Source of the DNA: AP-15 sp963703855
Lineage (GTDB): Bacteria; Pseudomonadota; Alphaproteobacteria; ATCC43930; CGMCC-115725
Direction of reading: 5' to 3'
Assembly: GCA_963703855.1 (NCBI GenBank)
Contig: CAVPFW010000026.1
Coordinates: 186,001 to 250,000 of the forward strand
DNA: 64,000 nt
The notes beneath the pieces are model-generated. The model was not told the origin of the DNA. It saw only the letters and a program-made list of their open reading frames with translations, and searched no databases. Positions 1-8,929 of the stretch are shown here, piece after piece. Both the position numbers and the translations under genes were made by a program. The first letter of the stretch is position 1, and each line of letters begins with the position of its first letter.

Positions 1-103
1 TCCCGCCGACGTCGCCGGCACGATCTTTTTCCTGTGCAGCGACGACGCCGCCTACGTCGCCGGAACCGAAATTTTCGTCAACGGCGGCCAGCACGTTTAT
101 TGA
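1..103 (+). CDS. SDR-family oxidoreductase, C-terminal end (partial)
   Basis: The reading frame enters at base 2 and ends at TGA 101-103. The 33 visible residues carry the FLCSDDAAYVAGTEIFVNGG pattern. This is the usual C-terminal end of short-chain dehydrogenases of the FabG/3-oxoacyl-ACP reductase type, where a Gly-Gly near the end closes the last beta strand. The cofactor-binding and catalytic parts lie outside the window, so the substrate cannot be stated. Confidence 0.85.
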   Translation, partial: PADVAGTIFFLCSDDAAYVAGTEIFVNGGQHVY

Positions 104-113
104 GCGGAATGCG

Positions 114-866
114 ATGCCCGAGAGAAGCGAGCGGCTGCACGTAAAGAAACAGCGGCTCGATCGCCTGCGTCCGCTGGCCGGGCGCAGTCTCGACGCACTC
201 GCCGCCTGGTACGATGTCGAGCTGACCTGGAGCTCGAACGCGATCGAAGGCAACACCCTGACGCGCAGCGAGACCGCGATCGTGCTCGAAAAAGGGATCA
301 CGATCGGCGGCAAGCCGCTCAAGGATCACCTCGAAGCAATCGGTCACGGTGACGCGCTGGCCTATGTCCGGCAGCTGGCCGCGCGCGGCGAGCCAATCCG
401 CGAGATCGATATCCGCGAGATCCATCGGCTGGTCCTGCAGCGGATTGCCCCCGAGGATGCCGGGCGTTACAGCGATCACCAGCGGACGATCGCGGGTTCG
501 CCGCTGGCGCTCCCGGTGCCGGCCGAGATTCCGGCGCTGATGGGCGATTTTGCCCGCTGGCTCGCTGCCGTTCCGGCCGGACCGGAAACCGCCTTTGCCG
601 CCCATGCCCGTCTGGTGACGATCCACCCCTTCAGCGACGGCAACGGTCGAACCGCGCGTCTGTTGATGAACCTGCTGCTGATGCGCGCCGGCTATCCGCC
701 TGTCGTTCTCGGCCCGGAACACCGGGTGCGCTACATCGATGCGCTTCAGGCGCTTCAGCTTCGTGACGATCCGGCCGGGTACGAGGCATTGATGGCCGAG
801 CGCCTGGAGGCGAGCCTCGACCATTACCTTGATCTGTTGGGCCGCTCGGAACCGTCCTCCAGCTGA
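114..866 (+). CDS. Fic family protein (putative AMPylator)
   Basis: A 250-residue Fic-domain protein. The catalytic loop HPFSDGNGRTAR lies at residues 171-182 and matches HxFx(D/E)GNGRxxR with the catalytic His present. Residues 41-47 read SNAIEGN, which fits the (S/T)xxxE(G/N) inhibitory helix, here N-terminal. This is the class II arrangement, so the enzyme is expected to be autoinhibited AMP transferase. There is no separate antitoxin next to it, consistent with the built-in inhibitor. It starts 10 bp after the preceding SDR gene on the same strand and converges on hemA. The target protein cannot be predicted. Confidence 0.93.
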   Translation: MPERSERLHVKKQRLDRLRPLAGRSLDALAAWYDVELTWSSNAIEGNTLTRSETAIVLEKGITIGGKPLKDHLEAIGHGDALAYVRQLAARGEPIREIDIREIHRLVLQRIAPEDAGRYSDHQRTIAGSPLALPVPAEIPALMGDFARWLAAVPAGPETAFAAHARLVTIHPFSDGNGRTARLLMNLLLMRAGYPPVVLGPEHRVRYIDALQALQLRDDPAGYEALMAERLEASLDHYLDLLGRSEPSSS

Positions 867-892
867 ACCGCATGACCCGTGTGCCCCCCGGA

Positions 893-2098
893 TCAGGCGG
901 CGCGGCGCAGGGTCAGGCGGTCCCACACATCGGCCAGCCCCACCACCAGCGCCTCGATGTCGGCGTCGCTGTGCAACGGCGTCGGGGTCAGGCGCAGGCG
1001 CTCGGCGCCTTTCGGCACGGTCGGAAAGTTGATCGGCTGGACGTAGATGCGGTGGTCTTGCAACAACGCGTCGCAGGCGGCTCTGCACAGCTCGGCGTTG
1101 CCGACCATGACCGGGACGATGTGGCTCGGCGACGGCATCACCGGCAGTCCCGCCGCAGCGAGGCGGCGCTTCAGACGCGCGGCGCGCTCCTGATGGCGCT
1201 CGCGCTCGACCTGGCTCTGCTTCAGATGCCGGATGCTGGCGAGCGCGCCGGCGGCGAGCGCCGGCGGCAGCGCGGTGGTGAAGATGAAGCCCGCCGCGTG
1301 GCTGCGCAGAAAGTCGACGAGGGCCGCCGAGCCCGCGACATACCCGCCCATCACGCCGAACGCCTTGCCGAGGGTTCCCTGGATCACGGTCGGGCGGTGC
1401 ATGACCCCGTCGCGCTCGGCGATGCCGCCGCCGCGAGCGCCGTAAAGACCGACGGCGTGGACCTCGTCGAGATAGGTCATCGCCCCGAAATGGTCGGCCA
1501 TGTCGCACAGCGCGCCGATCGGGGCGATGTCGCCATCCATCGAATAGACCGATTCGAAGCACACGAGCTTGGGCCGAGCCGCGCCCACCCGATCGAGCAG
1601 GCGCGCCAGATCGTCCGGGTCGTTGTGACGGAAAATGTGCTTTTCGGCGCGGCTGTTGCGGATGCCGGCGATCATCGAGGCGTGGTTGTGCGCGTCCGAC
1701 AGCACGACCGTGCCGGGCAGCTCGCGCGCCAGGGTCGACAGCACCCCTTCATTGGCGACATAGCCCGAGGTGAAGACCAGCGCCGCGTCGCGGCCGTGCA
1801 GATCGGCGAGCTCGCGCTCCAGCAGCAGGTGGAGATGGCTGTTGCCCGAGATGTTGCGGGTGCCCCCGGCGCCGGCGCCGAGCGCATGCAGCGCCTCCGC
1901 CATCGCCGCGAGGACGGCCGGATGCTGCCCCATGCCGAGATAATCGTTCGAGCACCACACCGTCACCTCGGCGCCGATCCTATGATCGAAGGCGCGCGGA
2001 AAACCGCCGCAGCGCCGCTCGAGATCGGCGAAGACGCGGTATCGCCCCTCGGCGCGCAGCGCATCGAGCCGCTCCTTGAAAAAGGCTTCGTAGTCCAT
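893..2098 (-). CDS. hemA: 5-aminolevulinate synthase
   Basis: Pyridoxal-phosphate enzyme condensing glycine and succinyl-CoA to 5-aminolevulinate, the first committed step of haem synthesis in alphaproteobacteria. The 401-residue length matches the family. The PLP lysine is K245 in QGTLGKAFGVMGGY, and DEVHAVGLYG precedes it as expected for the alpha-oxoamine synthase fold. I chose the ATG giving MDYEAFFKERL because family members begin there; an ATG six codons upstream is possible. It is transcribed alone and converges on the Fic gene. Its presence is the strongest taxonomic marker in the window, since most other bacteria use the glutamyl-tRNA route. Confidence 0.96.
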   Translation of the reverse strand: MDYEAFFKERLDALRAEGRYRVFADLERRCGGFPRAFDHRIGAEVTVWCSNDYLGMGQHPAVLAAMAEALHALGAGAGGTRNISGNSHLHLLLERELADLHGRDAALVFTSGYVANEGVLSTLARELPGTVVLSDAHNHASMIAGIRNSRAEKHIFRHNDPDDLARLLDRVGAARPKLVCFESVYSMDGDIAPIGALCDMADHFGAMTYLDEVHAVGLYGARGGGIAERDGVMHRPTVIQGTLGKAFGVMGGYVAGSAALVDFLRSHAAGFIFTTALPPALAAGALASIRHLKQSQVERERHQERAARLKRRLAAAGLPVMPSPSHIVPVMVGNAELCRAACDALLQDHRIYVQPINFPTVPKGAERLRLTPTPLHSDADIEALVVGLADVWDRLTLRRAA

Positions 2099-2227
2099 CG
2101 CCGCCCCGATCACCAAGACAACGCGAACATAGCATATCGCCGAATTGCGGCATCAGGCGACGTGTCGCAGCCGACGCGGCCGAGCCAGGATCGAGCCAAG
2201 CTGCGGCTCAAATCGCACCAGCTGCCG

Positions 2228-2686
2228 TTACTCGGGTGGCGGGTAAGCGCTGGTTACCTGACCCGGGGCGGGTGTGGTGAAGTGGTTGACAGAGCTCTCC
2301 ACCCCATCGCTCTGCCCACCGGCCCCCATCGATGTCACCTTGTAGTAGTAGGTGGTCTGCGGTTTCAGATCGAGCACGCGCACCCGGAAGATCGTCTCTG
2401 CGTGGCCACGGTTGAGCCTGATGTGCGATTTCGCGGTCTGGTTCAGATCCTTGGGATCCGTCCCATAATTTATGACGGCGAAATGATCGTCGTCGCCCCC
2501 CGGGTTGGTGCTGGTCCATCTGATGATGGCGAGGTCGTCGTGGGCAATTTCGAGCGCTGGCCCCTTGGTGATCTCGACGTGCTCGGCCTTCTTCTGCGGA
2601 GGAGGGTTCTGAGCGACGATTGGACCGGAATAAAGCAGGCTGCCGGCGGCGGCGATGATCGCCAGTTTCACGAGCAGTCCGTGCAT
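2228..2686 (-). CDS. Secreted fibronectin type III-like protein
   Basis: 152 residues. The first 25 form a signal peptide (basic start, hydrophobic run IIAAAGSLLYSG, then VAQNPP). The rest resembles a single FN3 or purple-acid-phosphatase N-terminal beta-sandwich, with IRWTSTNPGGDD, a VLDLKPQTTYYYKV core strand and a final FTTP. It has no catalytic residues and no anchor, so it is probably a periplasmic or extracellular binding module. It lies 72 bp downstream of the MauG-like peroxidase on the same strand and may be co-transcribed with it. Its partner is unknown. Confidence 0.8.
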   Translation of the reverse strand: MHGLLVKLAIIAAAGSLLYSGPIVAQNPPPQKKAEHVEITKGPALEIAHDDLAIIRWTSTNPGGDDDHFAVINYGTDPKDLNQTAKSHIRLNRGHAETIFRVRVLDLKPQTTYYYKVTSMGAGGQSDGVESSVNHFTTPAPGQVTSAYPPPE

Positions 2687-2720
2687 GCAGCAAACCCCAT
2701 TGCTGTTCCCTGGGAGAGGA

Positions 2721-2747
2721 GTATGGGGTTCGCGCGCGGCCCCATAC
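2721..2747 (-). terminator. Hairpin between the peroxidase and FN3 genes
   Basis: An 8-bp perfect stem, GTATGGGG pairing with CCCCATAC, around an 11-base GC-rich loop. It sits in the 72-bp gap between the two genes. There is no clear U-run, so it may attenuate read-through or protect mRNA ends rather than terminate fully. Confidence 0.4.
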
Positions 2748-2758
2748 GTCTCCTGGTC

Positions 2759-4612
2759 CTATGGAATCGGCGGCGAGGGCACCGGCGAGACACCGCAGAT
2801 GTCAGTCGCACACGGGAATTGCGCAAGATTCCAGGTGGGGATGATGGTCTCATCACCTTGGTTCGATGCCGTCTCACCGGGCCTGGTGGTCGAGCACTGG
2901 CCGGTAAAGGTGTCGATGTTCTTGTAAGTGCTGACGGTCGGGTTGGCCGGGTTGAAACCGTCCGTCAGCGTTTGCATGAAGGCGACGATCTGGTTCTCCT
3001 CGGTATCCGTCAACCCGAGGGCGCCGGTCGTCATGTCGATGTTGTTCCGGACCTCAGGTTGCGGCCAGCAGGTCACCCTTTCGACCGTTCCGGCCGGGCA
3101 GTGCCCTGAGGTGACAGGGAACGCATAAGTTTTATTCCCGTTTGGGTTCGGCACCGAGTCGCGCGTATTATAGAAGTGCACCAGTTGTTTCAGGCTCTTG
3201 ATGTAGCCGTTGTGGAAGAACTCCTTTTGGAAGTACGGGACCGGCTTCCCGTTTGCGGTCTGGCCGGCCTCGGTGGTCGGGCATTGCGGCGGGGTCAGCG
3301 CCACATCACGCGCCGTCATCACCTGCATTTGGCCGTCCACCGTCGGCGCCAGCGATAGCCAGTCCGGCTGGTTGGGATCGGGAAAGGATTGCGGGCCGCT
3401 CCTGAGGAAATTGCCGAGTCCCAAATCTCGGTAGCGCATGCCGTCGGGGTTGAAGGTAAACCCGAAAGCATCCGGCTTGCTCTCATAGAACAACGCAATT
3501 CTGGGATTGAGCGGCAGACCTTCATTGGCAAAGCCGTGGCAGGTGAACAGCGGCTCCACGCTGGCCGTGTTGCCGGTGTCGGTCTGGCCTGACGTTAGAG
3601 TGGTGGATCGTCCGTCAACGTGGCAGGAATTGCAGTTGCCTTTGCCGTTGAACAATTTGTAGCCGGCCATCTCGGTCGCCGTCAGCGTGTATGTGCCCTT
3701 CAGGTAGGCGTCGAATTTAGAGTTGAATGGGCTGATATCGGGTGAGCGTTCGAGGAATGAGAGCGACTGCCCCCAGTGATCAAAAATATTGGTTGCCTTG
3801 GTGCGGTCTACCGCACTCAGCGCAACCGGCGTGGTGGTGGTGGGGAACGCCCCTTGGGGGGTGGAGCAGATCTGCTCGGTGTTGGAGGGCCAATTGATGT
3901 CGAAATCCGCGCCCCAAACCAGCTCGAACAGCGGTCGGTACGACGCCTGGGATAGCCGCCACGCGATGCAGGCGGTGTCCGGCAAGTTCATTTCCCCGGG
4001 ATCGACCGGCGGGCCCTGTGCCTGTTCGGCGTCGGGAGTTTGCAGCTTGTATCCGGTCGCACGCCCATCCCAGAAGTTTCCGCCGAAGAACAGGCCCTGT
4101 GTCTTGTTGTAGTTGAGCACGGGGAACGTGTGCGAATACGTGTACCGCTGCGCGGTGCGTTTGGCGGCCCGATAGTGATAGGATCCGGGATACGCGACCA
4201 TCGTCAGATTGACCGACGGGATCGGTCCGCTGAAGGCGGTATAGGGCATGTGGCAAAAAGCACAAGCTTCGTTGCGGAACGGGGAGATGTTCTGGTCGAA
4301 ATTCAATAGGCCTCCTAGTATCCGCTGTGCGTCATATCCGTTTGGAACAAGTATTGGTGGGTTGCCCGCATAAGTCGGTGTCGGCGTCAATGCTTGCCAC
4401 TCTGCGAAATAGCGATTGAAGACGGTTTGAACTTCGCGCCGAACCCTTGATATCTCCGAGTCCAAATTGGCCGGGAGAATGCCGGACGGATAGGGGTTGT
4501 AGGGTGGCGGGGTCTGCGCATGCACCCCGGGAGATCCGGCGAGAGGGACGCTCAGGACCCCCAGCACCGTTGCGAAAGCCGCTCTTACGAGTGTCCCTGT
4601 GTCTCGACGCAT
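2759..4612 (-). CDS. MauG/cytochrome c peroxidase-like dihaem protein
   Basis: 617 residues with a signal peptide ending near VHAQTPPP. Two c-type haem sites are visible: CAFCH at 117-121 and CNSCH at 327-331. Two haems in this spacing are typical of the bacterial dihaem peroxidase/MauG superfamily, which acts in the periplasm on H2O2 or modifies partner proteins. At 617 residues it is longer than classical peroxidases (about 330-400), like the long MauG-type homologues. I chose the ATG of MRRDTG because a signal peptide follows directly; an in-frame ATG 19 codons upstream gives an implausible extension. It is followed by the FN3 protein and faces a PEP-CTERM gene across a 383-bp AT-rich divergent region. 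Its substrate is unknown. Confidence 0.87.
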   Translation of the reverse strand: MRRDTGTLVRAAFATVLGVLSVPLAGSPGVHAQTPPPYNPYPSGILPANLDSEISRVRREVQTVFNRYFAEWQALTPTPTYAGNPPILVPNGYDAQRILGGLLNFDQNISPFRNEACAFCHMPYTAFSGPIPSVNLTMVAYPGSYHYRAAKRTAQRYTYSHTFPVLNYNKTQGLFFGGNFWDGRATGYKLQTPDAEQAQGPPVDPGEMNLPDTACIAWRLSQASYRPLFELVWGADFDINWPSNTEQICSTPQGAFPTTTTPVALSAVDRTKATNIFDHWGQSLSFLERSPDISPFNSKFDAYLKGTYTLTATEMAGYKLFNGKGNCNSCHVDGRSTTLTSGQTDTGNTASVEPLFTCHGFANEGLPLNPRIALFYESKPDAFGFTFNPDGMRYRDLGLGNFLRSGPQSFPDPNQPDWLSLAPTVDGQMQVMTARDVALTPPQCPTTEAGQTANGKPVPYFQKEFFHNGYIKSLKQLVHFYNTRDSVPNPNGNKTYAFPVTSGHCPAGTVERVTCWPQPEVRNNIDMTTGALGLTDTEENQIVAFMQTLTDGFNPANPTVSTYKNIDTFTGQCSTTRPGETASNQGDETIIPTWNLAQFPCATDICGVSPVPSPPIP

Positions 4613-4995
4613 CGGTGTTCGCTCCTCGGCTCGGGCGTAACGATCGTGGCTGATTTCAAGCATCCACAACCCGCGGCCCCAATTTAGAGAAATTTCAGCT
4701 GAATTTTACCGTCACCTCCGCTACCGCGCAGATCGCCCGCCGCTCCATCGCGCAATTCCCGCTCCGGGGCATACGCCTCCGATTTAGGTTAACTTGATAG
4801 CAAGGTTGGGATCGCGCCCGAAACCCCACAAAAGCCATTTTTGGGTAAAGTTTTGAATTCGATCTTGTAACGTTTCGTAAACTCTCAATAAAATCATAGG
4901 GATAGATCGTCAAGAGATCGTCAATCGGCCGGATGCGCGTCAAAAGGTAAGTATGTTAACGTTACCGGCCGGATTTTGCGGAGAGGGAGGATACG
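4613..4995. promoter_or_regulatory. Divergent AT-rich intergenic region with imperfect palindrome
   Basis: This gap is clearly richer in A+T than the flanking genes and must hold the promoters for both the peroxidase and the PEP-CTERM gene. An imperfect palindrome GGTAAGTATGTTAACGTTACC spans 4946-4966 (GGTAA/TTACC arms, inner GTTAAC) about 30 bp before the PEP-CTERM ATG. It is a candidate operator. I see no convincing -24/-12 or -35/-10 pair. Confidence 0.4.
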
Positions 4996-5838
4996 ATGCG
5001 ACTATCAACAAAGCTCACCATCGCAATCTCGCTTCTCGCCGGTATTGTCTACGTTTCGGTCAGGAGTGCTGAGGCCGACCAGATCGGGTTTGCGGTAGAT
5101 AATACCGAAACCCTGTTCAGCGTGGATCTGACGACAGCCACCGCGACACCGATCGGTTTTACCGGGCAATTTCTGCAGGGCTTGGCGGTCTCGCCTCAGG
5201 GCAGCCTGTTCGGAACGGACTACCTTGGAAACCTGTATTCCGTCAGCAAGACCACCGGCGCAGCAACGTTTATCGGCAGCACCGGCTTGGGCGACATCGA
5301 GGGCCTAGGCTTCAGGGGCACAACCTTGATAGGCACCGACTTCAGCAACACGAACGGCCCGACGACGGTATCTGCGATCAACACAACCACCGCCGCACCC
5401 ACCGTGATCACCAGCTTTTCGCAGGGCCCGGTGCGCGCGATGGCGGTGCTGAACCCGAACACGATCGACGTCGCCAGTGATACGCCCGTCTCCCAATCTT
5501 TGGTGCAAGTCAATCTGCTGACAGGGGCCAACACGTCCTTGGGGCAGCTGCCCAGCACGGGCGCAGCGCTTATCGCCGCGCTCAATTTCGGGACGGATGG
5601 GGTCCTCTACGCTCTCGACCCTCTCGGAAACGACTTCATCATCAGCAGCAATGGAGCGGGCACCCTGGTCGGCAACACCGGCGGCCAGTACTGGCTCGAT
5701 CTGACGACGGCGTCGACCGCCCTCACCCTCCCCGACGCGGTGCCTGAGCCCAGCAGCATGGCATTGCTGCTGATCGCGGCACAAGCCCTGATGGGCGTTC
5801 GCGCATGGCGGAGGTCAGGCGGCTCGACGCCAAGCTAG
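4996..5838 (+). CDS. PEP-CTERM sorting-domain protein, beta-propeller-like
   Basis: 280 residues. A signal peptide occupies about residues 1-27. The body is a Thr/Gly-rich series of short beta-strand repeats (TLFSVDLTTATATPIG, NLYSVSKTTGAATFIG) resembling a DUF4394 or propeller-like fold. The C-terminus has the PEP-CTERM tripartite signal: VPEPSSM, a hydrophobic helix, then RAWRR. Such proteins are cut and processed by an exosortase and are linked to extracellular matrix. No exosortase gene is in the window. A GGAGGATACG ribosome site precedes the ATG. Confidence 0.9.
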   Translation: MRLSTKLTIAISLLAGIVYVSVRSAEADQIGFAVDNTETLFSVDLTTATATPIGFTGQFLQGLAVSPQGSLFGTDYLGNLYSVSKTTGAATFIGSTGLGDIEGLGFRGTTLIGTDFSNTNGPTTVSAINTTTAAPTVITSFSQGPVRAMAVLNPNTIDVASDTPVSQSLVQVNLLTGANTSLGQLPSTGAALIAALNFGTDGVLYALDPLGNDFIISSNGAGTLVGNTGGQYWLDLTTASTALTLPDAVPEPSSMALLLIAAQALMGVRAWRRSGGSTPS

Positions 5839-5946
5839 GCGGCGCCGCACACGGCCGAGCCCCGCCGCTGCCGCTGCGATATCGACATCTGGGCAAATCG
5901 GGGCGGCGTCACGCGCAAGCGTTCGGTACCGGGCGGCACAGCAGCC

Positions 5947-6249
5947 CTATTTCTTTGGTGAGCAGACAAAGGTGGCCCGCGCCGGGAGCAGCAGCGGGCA
6001 ATAGTCGAGCATCCAGTCGGTATCGACGCGCGCGGCGTGGGTGCTCGGGGCGCATTCATCCTGGGCCGTCTTCTGCACTTCGGCGCTGGAGCTGACCACC
6101 GCGTCGTAGCAGACCGCCACGCGCGCTCCGGCATCCTTTACCCCGGCAGCGGCGGGCTGCGGATAGGTCGGGTAGGGGTCGAACGCCGAGCAGCCGGCCA
6201 GCGCGGCGCCGGCGCCGACCAAGAGCGTTGCCCGCAATATGAGGTTCAT
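5947..6249 (-). CDS. Small lipoprotein, hypothetical
   Basis: 100 residues starting MNLILRAT, with a lipobox LAGC giving a lipidated cysteine at about residue 19. The mature part has four more cysteines, probably forming periplasmic disulfides, and a Tyr/Pro-rich start. I do not recognise the family. The ATG chosen places the lipobox correctly; a longer frame begins 12 codons upstream. It lies 13 bp downstream of the amidase on the same strand. Confidence 0.72.
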   Translation of the reverse strand: MNLILRATLLVGAGAALAGCSAFDPYPTYPQPAAAGVKDAGARVAVCYDAVVSSSAEVQKTAQDECAPSTHAARVDTDWMLDYCPLLLPARATFVCSPKK

Positions 6250-6262
6250 GCAGCCCGCACTC

Positions 6263-7552
6263 TCACGCAGCTTGGGCGAGGGCACGCTCGAGAAACGCCG
6301 CGCACGCCAGCAGCCGCGGGTCGTCCTGCGCCCGCCCGACGAGCTGAACCCCGGTCGGCAGCCCGCTTTCGCCCCAGTGCGCCGGCACGGTCGCGCACGG
6401 CACGCCGAGCAGGGTCCACATGCGGTTGAACACCGGGTTGCCGGTATAGCCGAGGCCCGCCGGCGCCTCGCCCGGCGCGGCCGGCGTCAGGATCGCGTCG
6501 CAATCGCCGAAAAACCCGCCGAGCCCGGCCCGCGCCGTCTCGGCCAGGGCGCGCGCCGCGTCGTACTCGTCGGCCCCGACCGCCATCCCGAGGTCGAGCT
6601 GCTGGGCGAGCCGCGGCGACAGCAGGGCGCTGTGCCGGATCCGCTCATATGCCAGCGAACGCGCCATCTCGAACCCCATGATCTTGTCCTGCGCCTCGGT
6701 CAGCCCGTGGTGCTCGGGCACGATCGCGATCTCGTCGATGCGCGCGCCGGCGTGTTCGAGCGCCGCCCGCGCCCGGTCGAGAGCGGCAGCGGCCGCCGGT
6801 TCGGCCTCGTCCCACATCGGGGTGCGGTAGAGGCCGAAGCGCGGCGCTTGCGCCGGCACGGCGAGATGGCGCAATGCCGGCCGCTCGGTCAGCACCCCGG
6901 CGAAGAACGCCGCGTCCTCGACGGTGCGGGCGAGAACGCCGACCGTGTCGAGGCTGTCGGCGAGCGGCTTGACCCCGGCCCGGCCGATCAGGCCGAAGCT
7001 CGGCTTGTAGCCGGCAACGCCGCAGAACGAGGCCGGGCGGATCACTGATCCCGCGGTCTGGGTGCCGAAGGCGAGCGGCGCCATGCCGTCGGCGACCGCG
7101 GCGGCCGAGCCGCTCGACGAGCCGCCGGGGGTGTGGGCCAAGTTGCGCGGGTTCGCGGTCTTGCCGGGGGTGAAGGTCGCGAACTCGGTGGTCACGGTCT
7201 TGCCTAGAACGACGGCCCCGGCGGCGCGGGCGAGCGCCACGCACGAGGCGTCGGCGGCGGGGCGATGGCCGCGGTAGATCGGCGACCCGTAGCCGGTCGG
7301 CATGTCGACCGTGTCGATCAGGTCCTTGACCGCGATCGGCACCCCGTGCAGCGGTCCGCGCGGCGGCTCGGCGTCGCGCCGCCGCGCCTCGGCCAATGCC
7401 TGCTCGCGATCGAGATATTGCCAGGCGCCGACGACGCTCTCGCGCGCCGCGATACGATCGAGATAGGCCGCCGCCAAAGCCTCGGCGGTGAGCTGGCGCG
7501 CGGCGATCCGCCGGGCGGCCTCGCGGGCGGTCAGGGAGCGCGGGTCGGTCAC
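6263..7552 (-). CDS. Amidase (amidase signature family)
   Basis: 429 residues. The Ser-cisSer-Lys machinery is visible: catalytic Lys76 in GVPIAVKDLID, the Gly-Ser-rich loop TPGGSSSGSAAAV at 141-153 with the cis-Ser, and the nucleophile Ser169 in GTQTAGSVIRP. It hydrolyses an amide bond; the substrate is not predictable from sequence. I chose the GTG at 7552 because a GAGGAG ribosome site lies just upstream, and the frame above it is the shadow of the pirin gene. It forms a likely operon with the pirin and rubredoxin genes upstream. Confidence 0.92.
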   Translation of the reverse strand: MTDPRSLTAREAARRIAARQLTAEALAAAYLDRIAARESVVGAWQYLDREQALAEARRRDAEPPRGPLHGVPIAVKDLIDTVDMPTGYGSPIYRGHRPAADASCVALARAAGAVVLGKTVTTEFATFTPGKTANPRNLAHTPGGSSSGSAAAVADGMAPLAFGTQTAGSVIRPASFCGVAGYKPSFGLIGRAGVKPLADSLDTVGVLARTVEDAAFFAGVLTERPALRHLAVPAQAPRFGLYRTPMWDEAEPAAAAALDRARAALEHAGARIDEIAIVPEHHGLTEAQDKIMGFEMARSLAYERIRHSALLSPRLAQQLDLGMAVGADEYDAARALAETARAGLGGFFGDCDAILTPAAPGEAPAGLGYTGNPVFNRMWTLLGVPCATVPAHWGESGLPTGVQLVGRAQDDPRLLACAAFLERALAQAA

Positions 7553-7571
7553 GGCGAGCTCCTCTTCATCC

Positions 7572-8318
7572 TCATAACGCGGTGTCGACCAGCAGCAAAT
7601 CGGTCCTGTCGGCCTTGACGGCGAGGTCGACTCGATCGGCTCGGGTGATGCCGATGCTGTCGCGCCGCCCGAGTCGGGTCTGCGCAATCTCGGCCTCACC
7701 TTCCAGCACAAACACATAGACCCCGCGCCGCGGCTTGGCGGGGTACGCATAAAGGCGGCCGGCCTCGCCGACCAGTCGGCACAGCCGGAGATCCTGGCGG
7801 ATCGGCAGCGCCCCCGGTTCATCGCCGACCAGACAGACGATATGCCCGGCGCCCGCCTCCATGTCGAAATGACTGCGATGGTAGGAGGGCGGCGCCGACA
7901 GTCGATCCGGCAATGCCCAAACATAGATCACCTGCAAATCTTCGTGATCGATGTTCAGCTCACAGTGCTTGCCTCCCGAGCCGGCTGAAAAGATGTAATA
8001 GTCTCCGGGTCCCAGCACGTCGATCTTACCGATCGTGTTGATGTGCGTCAGGGTTCCCCTCAGGATTACGGCCATGATGATGAAGTTGTGGTGCGGGTGC
8101 ATATTGTAGCCGGTGCCGTTCCCGGTGAAGGCTTCGTCGCCGAAGACCCGTATCTTGCCGAAGCTGGCGATGCCGGACTGGTAGTCGTGAAAGTTGAAGC
8201 TGGAATGGCGAGTGATGACGCCCTCGGGGTGCCCGGCGACATAGCTCGCGTTGGGACCGGTCGAGGCGAGCCGCGTATAGCCGCGCTCGCAGCTGCGCAA
8301 AACGAAATTGCCGGTCAC
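7572..8318 (-). CDS. Pirin-like bicupin protein
   Basis: 248 residues of the pirin/YhaK type. The metal-site segment MHPHHNFIIMAVILRG carries clustered histidines, followed by IDVLGPGDYYIFSAGSGGKHCELN. This is the first cupin barrel; the second is degenerate. Family members are quercetinase-like or act as redox-linked regulators. The gene sits between rubredoxin (13 bp upstream) and the amidase (19 bp downstream), so a common transcript is likely. A role in metal-dependent oxidation fed by rubredoxin is inference only. Confidence 0.85.
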   Translation of the reverse strand: MTGNFVLRSCERGYTRLASTGPNASYVAGHPEGVITRHSSFNFHDYQSGIASFGKIRVFGDEAFTGNGTGYNMHPHHNFIIMAVILRGTLTHINTIGKIDVLGPGDYYIFSAGSGGKHCELNIDHEDLQVIYVWALPDRLSAPPSYHRSHFDMEAGAGHIVCLVGDEPGALPIRQDLRLCRLVGEAGRLYAYPAKPRRGVYVFVLEGEAEIAQTRLGRRDSIGITRADRVDLAVKADRTDLLLVDTAL

Positions 8319-8330
8319 GGGAGCCTCCGC

Positions 8331-8501
8331 TCAGTAGGCGATCTCGACCATCTCGAACAAGGATTTCGCGGTGTCGCAATCGGGGCAGACCCAGTCGGCC
8401 GGGATGTCGGACCAGCGGGTGCCGGGCGCGATGCCGTGCTCGGGCAGGCCCAGCGCCTCGTCGTAAAGAAACCCGCAGCCGAGGCACAGGTATCGCTTCA
8501 T
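8331..8501 (-). CDS. Rubredoxin
   Basis: 56 residues, the standard rubredoxin size. Two iron-binding knuckles are present, CLGCG at residues 6-10 and CPDCD at about 39-43, with the conserved GTRWSDIPADWVCPDC region between. The usual Gly after the second knuckle is Asp here. It carries one iron in an FeS4 site and transfers single electrons in the cytoplasm. The start MKRYLC is the family start; longer in-frame extension is not supported. It heads the rubredoxin-pirin-amidase group. Confidence 0.92.
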   Translation of the reverse strand: MKRYLCLGCGFLYDEALGLPEHGIAPGTRWSDIPADWVCPDCDTAKSLFEMVEIAY

Positions 8502-8678
8502 CGGGCCCCTGCCTCTCGTGTCGGACAGACCGAGAGCACTCTTGCGCATCGCGGGATCGCTTGACAAGCCGCGATCGGCAGCGCTGACCGGCATTGCGGC
8601 CGCCTATAATGGGCGACTCGGGAATGGGCGACGCGGGGTGTCGCCGGCGGGTCGCCCGATTGCTTCGGAGGCATGTCG

Positions 8679-8876
8679 ATGTCCGGTCCCCCCGACGAGC
8701 GAGGCGGCGAGCGATCGCGATCCGGGGCGGTGATCGGGTTGATCGTAATTCTGGCGCTGGTGGTCGCCGCGGTCTATCTGGTGCATGCCCTGCGCAAGGA
8801 ATCCGAGCTCGAAGATTGCCTGATGTCCGGGCGGACCAATTGCGCGCCGATCGAGGCCCCTTCGGGCGGCAGATAG
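8679..8876 (+). CDS. Small single-pass membrane protein
   Basis: 65 residues. A charged N-terminus (residues 1-15) is followed by one transmembrane helix, GAVIGLIVILALVVAAVYLV, then a short tail with two cysteines (DCLMSGRTNCAPIE). I recall similar tails in small hypothetical proteins of alphaproteobacteria, but no function is known. I chose the second of two close ATGs because GGAGG at 8667-8671 is 7 bases upstream of it; the first would be only 1-2 bases away. The next gene starts 53 bp downstream. Confidence 0.75.
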   Translation: MSGPPDERGGERSRSGAVIGLIVILALVVAAVYLVHALRKESELEDCLMSGRTNCAPIEAPSGGR

Positions 8877-8929
8877 CCCGGCCATTCCCTGCTACACTCC
8901 TCGGCGGACGAGCAGAGTGGAGGGGTGAG

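Noticed and set aside
78..1562. 494-codon reverse-strand frame across Fic and hemA
   Set aside because: It spans two convergent conserved genes and is Arg-rich without domains.
4695..4943. 82-codon reverse frame in the divergent promoter region
   Set aside because: It lies in AT-rich regulatory DNA and has no ribosome site or motif.
4880..4995. Sigma-54 promoter before the PEP-CTERM gene
   Set aside because: The GG-N9-GC spacing near 4967-4980 is one base short of the required N10, and the flanking consensus is poor.
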